A stretch of 64,000 bases of DNA from NCBI GenBank assembly GCA_964631725.1, contig CAZVYX010000001.1:124001-188000 (forward strand), in the 5' to 3' direction. Positions 50,417 through 59,207 of this stretch are shown here, piece after piece; position 1 is the first letter of the stretch; each line of letters opens with the position of its first letter. A model generated the notes under the pieces. It saw only the letters and a list, made by a program, of their open reading frames with translations, did not search any database and was not told where the DNA came from. The stretch is from GCA-2731375 sp964631725. Lineage in GTDB: Bacteria; Pseudomonadota; Alphaproteobacteria; GCA-2731375. Position numbers and translations under genes: made by a program.

Positions 50417-51144
50417 GACTGCTTTACCTCGGACGAGAAGATATAGCCGGTGCCGCGCACGGTCTTGATAATCACCGGGTTCTTCGGGTCGGCCTCGATC
50501 TTGCCGCGCAGACGGCTGATTTGAACGTCGATGGCCCGATCGAACGGTACGGCCTCGCGGCCACGGGTCAGGTCCAATAACTGCTCCCGGCTCAACAGCC
50601 GGTTGGGATGGCTGGCCAGGGCGCAGAGCAGCTCGAATTCGCCACCCGTCAGGTCTACCAGGCTGCCGTCGGGGGCGAACAGTTCGCGGCGCGTCAGGTT
50701 CAGCCGCCAGCCATCGAATTGCAGATCATCCTCGGCCACGGTTTCCGACGGTGCGGGGGCGCTACCGCTACGGCGCAGGACGGCGCGCATGCGGGCCAGC
50801 AATTCGCGGGGATTGAACGGTTTGGCCAGATAATCGTCGGCCCCCATTTCCAGACCGATAATGCGGTCCATCTCCTCGCCAATGGCGGTCAGCATGATGA
50901 TCGGTGTGGCGGCGGTGGCGGCGTCCTGGGCCCGGACGCGCCGGCACAGGGTCAGGCCATCTTCGCCGGGCAGCATCAAATCCAGCACAATCAGGTCAAA
51001 GCGTCCGGTTTCCAACAGGCGCCACATCTCCCTGCCGTCGGCGGCGCTGTCCACGCGATAGCCATGCTTGCGCAGAAAGCGGGCCAACAGGTCACGGATT
51101 TCCCGGTCATCGTCGACCACCAGGATATGCGGCTCTGTCTCCAT
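50413..51144 (-). CDS. OmpR-family response regulator
   Basis: The 243-residue regulator has a receiver domain (HILVVDDDREIRDLLARFL, LIVLDLMLPGEDG with the phosphorylated Asp, GADDYLAKPFNPREL) and a C-terminal winged helix (LTGGEFELLCALASHPNRLLS, VPFDRAIDVQISRLRGKIE). It works with the kinase gene that follows by 4-nt overlap. The divergent Spy-like gene is a probable target, as in Cpx and related systems, which is inference. Confidence 0.88.
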   Translation of the reverse strand: METEPHILVVDDDREIRDLLARFLRKHGYRVDSAADGREMWRLLETGRFDLIVLDLMLPGEDGLTLCRRVRAQDAATAATPIIMLTAIGEEMDRIIGLEMGADDYLAKPFNPRELLARMRAVLRRSGSAPAPSETVAEDDLQFDGWRLNLTRRELFAPDGSLVDLTGGEFELLCALASHPNRLLSREQLLDLTRGREAVPFDRAIDVQISRLRGKIEADPKNPVIIKTVRGTGYIFSSEVKQS

Positions 51145-51327
51145 GCCTGGATATTAGGGCAGAGGCGGCGGGATCACACGCCATCGGTTCGATTTTCTTG
51201 TAACGAAATGTTGCGGCGCCGGTTTTGGCAACAAAGCCTTACCAAATTGGGCCTTTCCGGACATGCGCCTGTTACATGGCCCGCCTAAATTTCTTCTCAT
51301 ACGGAATGCGATATATGGAGCACGAAA

Positions 51328-51846
51328 ATGAGCAAGAAAAGCATTTGGATATTCGGTGGCATCGGTCTCGTGGCCCTGGGCGCTGTTGCCGCCACGACCC
51401 TTTCGCTTGGATCGGTCGCGGCGGTGGCGGAAACCGCATCGGCTACCTCCGGCTTCTTCGGCGGCCATCACGGTTGGCGCCATCGCGGCGGCGGTCACCG
51501 CATCGCCATGGTCTGCGGTCCCATGCGCAGCGAAAAAGTGGCGCATGGCATTGAGTTCGTCGAGAGTTTCATGAACTTCACGACGCCGCAGCAACAGGCC
51601 TGGGAAAACCTGGCAGCCGCCATCCGGGCCGGCGATAACAGCGTGGGCAAGGCCTGCACCGACCTTAAGAGCAAGGGCAAACCGCAAAGCGCCACCGACA
51701 AGCTGGCGTTGGCGGAGGCCTTGCTGAGCACGGGCCTGGATGTGGTGGTGAAGGTGCGCCCGGCCTTTGACGAGTTCTACGGCACCTTGAACTCGAAGCA
51801 GCAAAAGGCCCTGGACAACCTGATGTCCAAGCGGCATCGGAGCTAG
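51328..51846 (+). CDS. Spy/CpxP-like LTXXQ-motif periplasmic protein
   Basis: The 172-residue protein has a signal peptide (KSIWIFGGIGLVALGAVAAT), a His- and Gly-rich segment (GGHHGWRHRGGGHR, about residues 45-60), and a helical part with FTTPQQQAWENLAAAI and LNSKQQKALDNLMSK, the LTXXQ-type repeats of Spy/CpxP. Such proteins bind misfolded or metal-stressed proteins in the periplasm. It is divergent from the two-component system. The His-rich part may bind Zn, Ni or Cu. GGAG lies before the start. Confidence 0.78.
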   Translation: MSKKSIWIFGGIGLVALGAVAATTLSLGSVAAVAETASATSGFFGGHHGWRHRGGGHRIAMVCGPMRSEKVAHGIEFVESFMNFTTPQQQAWENLAAAIRAGDNSVGKACTDLKSKGKPQSATDKLALAEALLSTGLDVVVKVRPAFDEFYGTLNSKQQKALDNLMSKRHRS

Positions 51847-51851
51847 GGGAG

Positions 51852-52064
51852 ATGGAGCGGTCGGTCGGCGGGAGCGAATACCAAATGGCGACGAAAATCC
51901 CTGCCTTTCCGGCCGCTCTGGCCTTCGACCAAGCGCCAGGTCTCGTGCTGGACTATTTCAGGCCCGCGCCGTGGCCAACTATGACCGTGCGCTATCCCGT
52001 CGGCCTGGCCCTGATCGGTTCGGCGGTGGTCCTGACCGCCAGAATCCTACGCCGCTGGATTTAG
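51852..52064 (+). CDS. Possible small membrane protein
   Basis: The 70-residue frame starts 6 bp after the Spy-like stop with AGGGGAG just upstream, and has one C-terminal hydrophobic helix (YPVGLALIGSAVVLTARIL). No homology is known to me. It may be a real small gene co-transcribed with the Spy-like gene, or chance. Confidence 0.35.
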   Translation: MERSVGGSEYQMATKIPAFPAALAFDQAPGLVLDYFRPAPWPTMTVRYPVGLALIGSAVVLTARILRRWI

Positions 52065-52156
52065 CGCATGTCGGGTTTAATTAACCCCGAACCCATGCGC
52101 TAAAACCTTTAGAATAGAGCAACTTATCCGCATTCAATTGAATGCGGGTTGCTCTA
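52064..52156. repeat. Pair of palindromic intergenic elements
   Basis: Two inverted repeats lie side by side. The first, 52064-52100, has GCGCATG at one end and CATGCGC at the other around TTTAATTAA. The second, 52115-52156, has TAGAGCAAC / GTTGCTCTA flanking the perfect palindrome CCGCATTCAATTGAATGCGG (52128-52147). They resemble REP-type intergenic elements of alphaproteobacteria and may also act as transcription terminators for the two converging genes. Confidence 0.55.
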
Positions 52157-52456
52157 GGCGCTCAATACGCCCTGCAGCTTCATGGCGATGCCCATGTCGC
52201 CTTCTATCTTCAGCTTGCCTGACATGAAGGCCGTGGTGCCGTCCAACTCGCCCTGGGTCATGGCCATGAAATCATCCAGACTGATCTTCAACGTGGTATC
52301 GGCATCGCCGTCCTCGTTGGAAACCACATTGGGAACCTGGGAGGCGTCGAGCAGCAGAAACGTGCCGTCGCCGAAGTCCCACTTCACGACGGCGCCCAGG
52401 CCGCAATCCTCGCCAACCCGATCGCGCATGCCGTCAGTCAGTTCTTGCAAGCTCAT
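52154..52456 (-). CDS. SCP2 sterol-binding-domain protein
   Basis: The 100-residue protein is a stand-alone SCP2 domain: VVKWDFGDGTFLLLDASQVP, LKISLDDFMAMTQGELDG and AFMSGKLKIEGDMGIAMKLQ. Such small proteins bind lipids or acyl-CoA esters and often lie near acyl-CoA catabolism genes, as here, where the SDR and acyl-CoA dehydrogenase genes begin downstream on the other strand. Length is typical. The gene is divergent from the SDR. Confidence 0.83.
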   Translation of the reverse strand: MSLQELTDGMRDRVGEDCGLGAVVKWDFGDGTFLLLDASQVPNVVSNEDGDADTTLKISLDDFMAMTQGELDGTTAFMSGKLKIEGDMGIAMKLQGVLSA

Positions 52457-52658
52457 ATTATTCGGTCTCCCAAATCCGATAGTGTGTTTTCAATATTTCG
52501 AAACCTCACATAGCCCTGTGCAATGACGAAAGCAATGGTCAAAATGGCAAGCAATTGGCCCGCCAATTCTTGACGTTGACGTTAACGTTAAGTAGCCTCC
52601 AGGGACCCCAATCGCCGCGCTAAATCAGCGGCGCACGCTTATCAGATAGAGAGATGCC

Positions 52659-53540
52659 ATGCCCTACGAAACCGTGTTTCGCCCCGGATTGTTCGCAGGC
52701 GAGACCATGATCGTGACGGGCGGAGGTAGCGGCATGGGCCGGTGCACGGCCCACGAATTAGCCTCGCTTGGCGCCAAGGTGGTGCTGATCGGCCGCCGCA
52801 AGGAAAAGCTGCTGCAGGTGCAGGCGGAAATTATCGAAGATGGCGGCCACGCCGACATCCAGGTGCTTGATATCCGCATCGAGGAGGATGTGATCGCCGC
52901 CGTCGATATGATCATCAACCGGGATGGGCCGATCCATGGCCTGGTCAACAATGCCGGCGGGCAATACACCTCCCTATTGGAGGATATCAGCCAAAAGGGC
53001 TGGGAGACCGTCGTCCGCACCAACCTGACGGGCGGATTCCTGATGAGCCGGGAAGTCTACCGCCAATCCATGAAGACCGGGGGCGGCGGCTCGATCGTCA
53101 ATATCACGGCGGACCATTGGATGTCCCTGCCGACCATGGGCCATTCCGGCGCGGCGCGCGGCGGCATGGAGAATTTCACCATGACGGCGGCGGTGGAATG
53201 GGGCCGCTATGGCGTGCGCGTCAACAGCGTGGCGCCCGGCTGGATCGTTACCTCCGGCTTCGATACCTATGACAGTGACTGGGGCGATCACATGCGCGAG
53301 TTGGAAAAATCGGTGCCCCTGAATCGTCTGGGCCGGGAGGCTGAAGTCTCCGCCGCCACCTTGTTTCTGTTAAGCCCGGCGGCATCCTTCATCACCGGTG
53401 CCTGCCTCCGTGTCGATGGTGCGGCGCCGAATGTCCAGGCCAATTGGCCCTTGCCCGAAGGTCCCGGCAACCAGCATTACAGGGGTTTTCACAGGGAAGT
53501 CATGCCCAAGGTCTTCGGCGGCGGCAAGGACGAAGACTGA
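52659..53540 (+). CDS. SDR-family dehydrogenase/reductase, AtuB/AtuG- or dienoyl-CoA-reductase-like
   Basis: The 293-residue protein has TGGGSGMGRCTAHELASLG (cofactor loop), NNAGG and a conserved downstream Ser/Lys region, though the usual YxxxK reads HSGAARGGMEN, so the catalytic Tyr is absent, as in 2,4-dienoyl-CoA reductase-type SDRs. The end is long (about 30 extra residues, PEGPGNQHYRGFHRE). It is followed by an AtuD-like acyl-CoA dehydrogenase and a biotin carboxylase subunit, pointing to branched-chain or acyclic-terpene acyl-CoA breakdown. Confidence 0.78.
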   Translation: MPYETVFRPGLFAGETMIVTGGGSGMGRCTAHELASLGAKVVLIGRRKEKLLQVQAEIIEDGGHADIQVLDIRIEEDVIAAVDMIINRDGPIHGLVNNAGGQYTSLLEDISQKGWETVVRTNLTGGFLMSREVYRQSMKTGGGGSIVNITADHWMSLPTMGHSGAARGGMENFTMTAAVEWGRYGVRVNSVAPGWIVTSGFDTYDSDWGDHMRELEKSVPLNRLGREAEVSAATLFLLSPAASFITGACLRVDGAAPNVQANWPLPEGPGNQHYRGFHREVMPKVFGGGKDED

Positions 53541-53574
53541 CGGCCCCGACGGTAGATTTGGCGGAGTATTGCCC

Positions 53575-54735
53575 ATGATGTTTACGGATCAGCACGAAGA
53601 ATTGCGCAATTCCGTTCGCCGCTTCGTGGCGGCGGAGATTAACCCATATGTGGATGAGTGGGAGGAAGCGGGCGCGTTCCCGGCGCACGAGCTATTCAAG
53701 AAGATGGGCCGGCAAGGCTTCCTGGGCGTCAACAAGGCCGAGGAATTCGGCGGCATGGGCCTGGACTATTCCTACGTGACCGCCTTCGCCGAGGAACTCG
53801 GCACCGCCGATCACGGTCCGGTCCCCATGGCAATCGGCGTGCAGACGGATATGGCGACGCCGGCCCTGGCCCGCTTTGGCTCGGATGAATTGCGCCGGCA
53901 ATATCTGGCCCCCGCCATCGCCGGCGACATGGTCGCCTGTGTCGGCGTGACGGAGCCGGGCGCGGGCTCCGACGTGGCATCGTTGAAAACCGCCGCCCGC
54001 AAGGATGGCGACGACTATGTCATCAACGGCTCCAAAATGTTCATCACCAACGGCGCCCAGGCCGATTGGATCTGCCTGCTGTGCAATACCTCCGACGGAC
54101 CGATCCATCGCAACAAGACAATGATCGTCGTGCCCATGGACAGCCCCGGCGTCAAGGTGGAGCGGACCTTGAACAAACTGGGCATGCGCGCCTCCGACAC
54201 TGCACTGATCTTCTTCGACGATGTTCGGGTGCCGCAGAGCAATCGCGTCGGCGACGAGGGCGAAGGCTTCACCTATCAGATGATCCAGTTTCAGGACGAG
54301 CGTCTGTGGGGCGCCACGACCCTGTTGCGGCCCATGGAAAAAGCCATTCAGGAAACCATCGAATACACCCGGGAGCGGCAGATTTTCGGTGGCTCGATCC
54401 TGGACAATCAGGTCGTGCATTTCCGCATGGCGGAACTGACGGCCGAGATCGAGTTGCTGCGCAGCCTGATCTACCGCGCCGCCGAGCAGTTGGCGGCGGG
54501 CGAGGATGTGACTTATTTCGCTTCCATGGCCAAGCTGAAGGGCGGCCGTCTGGTGCGCGAGGTTTCCGATAGTTGCCTGCAATACTGGGGCGGCATGGGT
54601 TATATGTGGGAGAACAAGGTAGCGCGCCTGTTCCGGGACGGCCGGTTGCTGTCCATTGGCGGCGGCGCTGACGAGGTGATGTTGCAGATCCTCTCGAAGT
54701 ATATGGATATCCTGCCGGCGCGGCGAAATAAGTAG
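53575..54735 (+). CDS. Acyl-CoA dehydrogenase, AtuD (citronellyl-CoA dehydrogenase)-like
   Basis: From ATG 53575 the protein has 386 residues. It begins FTDQHEELRNSVRRFVAAEI and has GVNKAEEFGGMGLDYSY, VGVTEPGAGSDVASLKT, DYVINGSKMFITNGAQADW and the C-terminal SCLQYWGGMGYMWENKVA and SIGGGADEVMLQILSK, which recall the Pseudomonas AtuD group. The upstream in-frame start at 53398 lies inside the SDR gene. The catalytic Glu of MCAD-type enzymes is not in the GGGADE position. Substrate likely a branched or unsaturated acyl-CoA. Confidence 0.82.
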   Translation: MMFTDQHEELRNSVRRFVAAEINPYVDEWEEAGAFPAHELFKKMGRQGFLGVNKAEEFGGMGLDYSYVTAFAEELGTADHGPVPMAIGVQTDMATPALARFGSDELRRQYLAPAIAGDMVACVGVTEPGAGSDVASLKTAARKDGDDYVINGSKMFITNGAQADWICLLCNTSDGPIHRNKTMIVVPMDSPGVKVERTLNKLGMRASDTALIFFDDVRVPQSNRVGDEGEGFTYQMIQFQDERLWGATTLLRPMEKAIQETIEYTRERQIFGGSILDNQVVHFRMAELTAEIELLRSLIYRAAEQLAAGEDVTYFASMAKLKGGRLVREVSDSCLQYWGGMGYMWENKVARLFRDGRLLSIGGGADEVMLQILSKYMDILPARRNK

Positions 54736-54763
54736 TACCTGGACCAAAAGGGGAAAGAGAACA

Positions 54764-56719
54764 ATGGCCTTCACCAAGGTCCTGATCGCCAACCGTGGCG
54801 AAATTGCCTGCCGTATCATGCGCACGGCGCACGAAATGGGCTATCGCACCGTCGCCGTCTATTCCGAGGCCGATGGCGGTGCGCCCCATGTCCAGATGGC
54901 CGATCAGGCGGTTTGTATTGGCCCGGCACCGGTGGCCGAGTCCTATTTGAACGTTCCGGCGATCCTGGATGCGGCGGCGCGCACGGGCGCGGACGCGATA
55001 CACCCAGGCTATGGCTTTCTGGCGGAGAACGGCGATTTTGCTCGCGCCTGTGCCGATGCCTCGCTGACCTTCATCGGGCCCGGTGCCGAGGCGATCGATC
55101 TGATGGGCAACAAGCGCCTCTCGAAACTGCGCATGATGGAGGCGGAGGTGCCCTGCGTGCCGGGCTACAGCGGCGCCGGTCAGGCGGACGATGTTCTGGT
55201 GGCGGAGGGCGGGAAAATCGGCTTTCCCCTGATGGTCAAGGCCGCCTCGGGCGGCGGCGGGCGCGGCATGCGCCTGGTGGAAGGCGTGGACGATCTGCAA
55301 GGCGCCATATCCGGGGCCCGGTCCGAGGCGGAGAACGCCTTCGGCTCCGGCGAGTTGATCCTGGAAAAGGCGGTGATTGAGCCGCGCCACGTGGAAATCC
55401 AGGTTTTCGCCGACGGTCATGGCAACTGCGTGCATCTGGGCGAGCGGGACTGTTCGATCCAGCGCCGGCATCAAAAGGTGGTGGAAGAGGCGCCCTCGCC
55501 GGCGGTCGATGCGGACCTGCGCGCGGCCATGGGCGCGGCGGCGGTGGCGGCGGCCCAGGCGATTGACTACCGGGGTGCGGGCACGGTGGAATTCCTGCTG
55601 GGTGCGGATGGCGGCTTCTATTTCTTGGAAATGAATACCCGCCTGCAGGTGGAACATCCCGTGACCGAGATGATCACCGGTCTGGATTTGGTGGCCTGGC
55701 AACTGGATGTCGCCGCCGGCGAAGCCCTGCCCTTGGCACAGGACCAGATCCAATTCCATGGCCATGCCATCGAGGTGCGGCTGTATGCCGAGGACCCGTA
55801 TGCTGATTTTCTGCCGCAAACAGGCACGGTTGTGGCCTGGCGGCCGTCAGCGCAGGTGCGCGTGGATACGGGCATTGTCGAGGGCCAGGAAATTTCGCCC
55901 TTCTATGACCCCATGGTCGCCAAGGTCATCGCCCATGGCCGTAACCGGGAAGAGGCCCGCCGCCGTCTGTTGCGCGGTCTGGAGGATACGGCCCTGTTGG
56001 GCCTGCCGAACAACCGGGGCTTTTTGATTGATGTGCTGGCCCACGGCGGTTTCGCCGACGGCAGCGCCACGACCGCCTTTATCGGCCAGCATTTCCCCGA
56101 TCTCGAGCGGCCGCGACCGGATGCGGCGACGCGGGCCCTGGCGGCTGTTTTGCTGTACCGCCACAGCGCCCATGATCAGCCGGGCTGGCATTCCGCCGCG
56201 CCCATCGTGGCCGGTATCGACCTGCGCTTCGGCGAGGAGAAATGCCTCTGCCAGGTGGCGCAAACAGCCGCCGGTTACAGCATATTGGTCGGCGGCGATG
56301 AAACGGTTGACCTGGAACTGCTCTCCGTCGCCGGTGGCCGCGTGCGCTTCCGCCACGCTGGTGTAGTGGACAGTGCCGGCTTCGCCTTCGCCGGCGACGA
56401 TCTGCATCTGGATCTGGCGGGTGCCGCGAACCACTTCTTTGAATTCACCGCCGAACTTGCAGCCGCCAGGGAGCGGGAAGGGGATGGCCGGCTGATCGCT
56501 CCCATGGCCGGGCGTATCGTTGCCGTTCGGGCCCAGGCGGGCGAGACGGTAGCGAAGGGCCAGGTTCTGGTCATTCTCGAGGCCATGAAGATGGAGCACG
56601 AGATCAAGGCGCCCGGCGATGGCGTGGTCGAGGAAATCGGCGTCGCCGAGGGCGATCAGGTTGAACCGAGACAGATGCTGGCGGTGGTGACATCAGCGGA
56701 GGCCGAAGCGGCGGAATAA
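54764..56719 (+). CDS. Biotin-dependent acyl-CoA carboxylase, biotin carboxylase/BCCP subunit
   Basis: The 651-residue subunit has the biotin carboxylase part (VLIANRGEIACRIMRTAHEM, VKAASGGGGRGMRLV, EMNTRLQVEHPVTEM) and a C-terminal BCCP domain with the biotin-Lys motif EAMKMEHEIKAPG near residue 615. It matches the alpha subunits of methylcrotonyl-, propionyl- and geranyl-CoA carboxylases. No beta (carboxyltransferase) gene lies beside it in the window, so the partner is elsewhere. AGGGGAAAG lies before the start. A MITE-like element begins at its stop codon. Confidence 0.87.
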   Translation: MAFTKVLIANRGEIACRIMRTAHEMGYRTVAVYSEADGGAPHVQMADQAVCIGPAPVAESYLNVPAILDAAARTGADAIHPGYGFLAENGDFARACADASLTFIGPGAEAIDLMGNKRLSKLRMMEAEVPCVPGYSGAGQADDVLVAEGGKIGFPLMVKAASGGGGRGMRLVEGVDDLQGAISGARSEAENAFGSGELILEKAVIEPRHVEIQVFADGHGNCVHLGERDCSIQRRHQKVVEEAPSPAVDADLRAAMGAAAVAAAQAIDYRGAGTVEFLLGADGGFYFLEMNTRLQVEHPVTEMITGLDLVAWQLDVAAGEALPLAQDQIQFHGHAIEVRLYAEDPYADFLPQTGTVVAWRPSAQVRVDTGIVEGQEISPFYDPMVAKVIAHGRNREEARRRLLRGLEDTALLGLPNNRGFLIDVLAHGGFADGSATTAFIGQHFPDLERPRPDAATRALAAVLLYRHSAHDQPGWHSAAPIVAGIDLRFGEEKCLCQVAQTAAGYSILVGGDETVDLELLSVAGGRVRFRHAGVVDSAGFAFAGDDLHLDLAGAANHFFEFTAELAAAREREGDGRLIAPMAGRIVAVRAQAGETVAKGQVLVILEAMKMEHEIKAPGDGVVEEIGVAEGDQVEPRQMLAVVTSAEAEAAE

Positions 56720-56971
56720 TACCAAGTTACGGTGATAAAGACCCATATAGATCGTTTCAGGAGCCCCTCGGGTAGGAGTGGAAGCGCCGGCGGTACCGCT
56801 ACCGTCAAGCTTTCACGACGCCGGCGAGGGGCTTCTGAAACGACCGAATTCGGCGCATTGCGAAGGCATTCGGCGGTGTCGCGCACAGCTTATGGTACCA
56901 CGGCGCCACGCGCTCCTACCTGAAAGCCTACGTAATGCGTCTATATGAGTCTTTATCACCGCAATTTGGTA
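56720..56971. mobile_element. MITE-like element with 32-bp inverted ends
   Basis: The ends (TACCAAG.. at 56720 and ..TTGGTA at 56971) are inverted repeats of about 32 bp with 3 mismatches, reading inward to GGTGATAAAGAC and CATATAGA. TAA flanks both sides, the left TAA being the stop codon of the carboxylase gene, so a 3-bp target duplication is likely. Inside, a second inverted pair occurs: GTTTCAGGAGCCCCTCG (56754-56770) and its complement (56825-56841), plus GGTAGGAG / CTCCTACC (56771-56778 / 56913-56920) and GGTACC twice. No transposase ORF. The internal repeats make the RNA a long imperfect hairpin. Confidence 0.75.
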
Positions 56972-57009
56972 TAAGGCGGCGTGGCGGGTACAGCGTGGGA
57001 GAAGCGATC

Positions 57010-58167
57010 ATGAACAGCATTAGCAATCAGCGGCACAGCCTCTATTACACCGACGAACACGAAGCCTTCCGCGACACCATGCGCCGGTTCGTCGAAAAGG
57101 AAATCGAGCCGCATGCCGCCGAATGGGACGAGGCCGAGGAATTTCCCCGCGCGCTGTACAAGAAGGCGGCCGAAGTGGGGCTGTTGCAACTGGGCTATCC
57201 GGAGGAATATGGCGGCATCCCTTGTGATCGGTTTTACAACGTCATCGCCGCCGGCGAGTTGACCCGCGCCGGTTGCGGCGGCGTCAGTGCTTCGCTGATG
57301 AGCCATACCATCGGCACGCCGCACCTGACGCAATTCGGCTCCGACGAATTGAAGGCCCGCGTCCTGCCCCAGGTCCTGGCCGGCGAGAAGATTGCCGCGC
57401 TGGCGGTGACGGAACCCTCGGGCGGCTCGGACGTGGCGCGGCTGAAAACCACGGCCAAGCGCGATGGCGATGACTACATTGTCAATGGCCAAAAGATGTT
57501 CATCACATCCGGTTACCGGGCCGATTTCTATACCGTGGCCGTGCGTACGGGCGGCGAGGGCCTGGGCGGTATCTCGTTATTGATGATCGAACGTGACCGG
57601 CCCGGCTTCGAACGCACCAAGCTAAAGAAGATGGGCTGGTGGGCCTCCGATACCGCGGCGCTGTATTTTGACGATGTGCGGGTGCCCGCCGCCAATTTGA
57701 TCGGCAAGGAGAACGAGGGCTTCAAGGCGATCATGCACAACTTCAACTACGAGCGTCTGGGCATGTCCGCCAGCGCGCTAGGTTATGCCCGCACCTGCCT
57801 GGAGGAAGCGACCGCATACGCCAAGGAGCGCCATACCTTCGGCAAGCCATTAATCGAGAACCAGGTGATCCGCCACAAGCTGGTGGACATGGCCATGCGG
57901 ATCAATTCCGGTCAGGCCTATCTGGAAGATCTGACCTGGAAGGACATGCAGGGCGATCGCGTGGTCGCCGATGTCTGCATGTTGAAGGTCAACACCACCT
58001 CAACCATGGAATTCTGCGCCAACGAGGCGATGCAAATACTCGGCGGTGCCGGCTATATGCGCGGCGGCAAGGTGGAGCGGATTTATCGCGAGACCAAGGT
58101 CATGGCGATCGGCGGCGGCTCGGCCGAAATCATGAAGGATCTGGCCGGCCGGCAGATGGGGCTTTAG
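57010..58167 (+). CDS. Acyl-CoA dehydrogenase (branched-chain type)
   Basis: From ATG 57010 the protein has 385 residues; the frame from 56935 would start in the MITE. Motifs: FVEKEIEPHAAEWDEAEEFP, AVTEPSGGSDVARLKT, DYIVNGQKMFITSGYRADF, SDTAALYFDDVRVP and AIGGGSAEIMKDLAG. It is the second acyl-CoA dehydrogenase of this block and differs from the AtuD-like one. The MITE now lies between it and the carboxylase gene and may affect co-transcription. Substrate likely a long- or branched-chain acyl-CoA. Confidence 0.83.
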   Translation: MNSISNQRHSLYYTDEHEAFRDTMRRFVEKEIEPHAAEWDEAEEFPRALYKKAAEVGLLQLGYPEEYGGIPCDRFYNVIAAGELTRAGCGGVSASLMSHTIGTPHLTQFGSDELKARVLPQVLAGEKIAALAVTEPSGGSDVARLKTTAKRDGDDYIVNGQKMFITSGYRADFYTVAVRTGGEGLGGISLLMIERDRPGFERTKLKKMGWWASDTAALYFDDVRVPAANLIGKENEGFKAIMHNFNYERLGMSASALGYARTCLEEATAYAKERHTFGKPLIENQVIRHKLVDMAMRINSGQAYLEDLTWKDMQGDRVVADVCMLKVNTTSTMEFCANEAMQILGGAGYMRGGKVERIYRETKVMAIGGGSAEIMKDLAGRQMGL

Positions 58168-58176
58168 CGGCGGCGC

Positions 58177-59169
58177 TTAACTGCTGTAGGCCACGGCCGG
58201 GTTGACGGCCGTCAAAACACCGTCGTTCATCTCGAAGTTGCCATGCCCTGTTTCAAATGACTGCCAGGGCTTGTAGCTGAACAAGACATCCCAGCCCCGT
58301 TCATTGAACATACCTTCCAGTTTGTCATGGGTGCCGTGGCTATGGGTGCCCAGGTGGACGCGGCGAACCTTTTTGGTCAACAGATCCATGACCGGCGGGA
58401 AGACCAGGCCCTCGGATTCCTGAAGGTCCGCTTCAATGAAGTCGATCCGCGTAAACGGCGCCAGCAGATTTTTCAAGGTCACCGCGCTGACAAAGGTGAT
58501 TTCGCCGGTGAAATCGTGCCCACTGCCCGGCGCCAGATCGACCACCAGGGACGTGCTGTTTCGCAGCATCAGGCTTTTCGCCAGTTGCTCCGTTGCCCCG
58601 GCCCGCCTGGCCCGGTCGAGAATTTCCATGCGGGTGGCGCCGCTGTTGGTCTGGGTGCAGCCCTGCGCCCCCGAACCGGGCGAGCCGATGGGAAATAGGA
58701 TCGGCTTGTTGTCGGCGCCCAGCGCGGCCTCGACCATCCAATGGTCATCGGGATTGATACCGTTGTTGCGAAACTGCCTTTCGGTCATCGTCATGTTCTC
58801 GGGCACGGCGTCGACGGCGACCAGCATCGCCGGCATGGGGTTCTCGGCCTGTAGTGCCAGGTAGCTGCCGACGACTTGCAGACCGAAGCAAGAGCCCAGG
58901 GTCATCATAACATAAGACCCCCGCGCCTCGCGTGCGGCGGCGAACCAATTGTAATATTCGAACCAGTCTTCGCCATCGGACAGCACCGGCAGCCGGGTCT
59001 GGACCTCGCAATCGCCGGCTTCGTCCGCCGGTTCGGTGCGCTGGCTCCAGAACCTTGCATCCGTCCGCTGTCCGACGAAATCCACGGTGAAGCCACTTTC
59101 GACATAGCCTGAAAACGGCGTCACGCCGTCGAAAATACCCAAATGGGATGCAAGATCATTCGTGGCCAT
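58177..59169 (-). CDS. FkbM-like methyltransferase, copy 1
   Basis: The 330-residue protein is a paralogue of the next upstream gene. It has GSCFGLQVVGSYLALQAE, AVDAVPENMTMTERQFRNNG and IDFIEADLQESEGLVFPP, in the order of FkbM methyltransferases (the E-P-x-P-x-N and D-x-E-G-x-E motifs being altered here). Both copies end NDGVLTAVNPAVAYSS. The start has AGAGGAAG upstream. The two differ enough to be old duplicates. Substrate is unknown. There is no glycan gene next to it. Confidence 0.65.
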   Translation of the reverse strand: MATNDLASHLGIFDGVTPFSGYVESGFTVDFVGQRTDARFWSQRTEPADEAGDCEVQTRLPVLSDGEDWFEYYNWFAAAREARGSYVMMTLGSCFGLQVVGSYLALQAENPMPAMLVAVDAVPENMTMTERQFRNNGINPDDHWMVEAALGADNKPILFPIGSPGSGAQGCTQTNSGATRMEILDRARRAGATEQLAKSLMLRNSTSLVVDLAPGSGHDFTGEITFVSAVTLKNLLAPFTRIDFIEADLQESEGLVFPPVMDLLTKKVRRVHLGTHSHGTHDKLEGMFNERGWDVLFSYKPWQSFETGHGNFEMNDGVLTAVNPAVAYSS

Positions 59170-59207
59170 TGCGGCTTCCTCTCGTCGGGCGGGGCCCAGG
59201 GAAAAAT

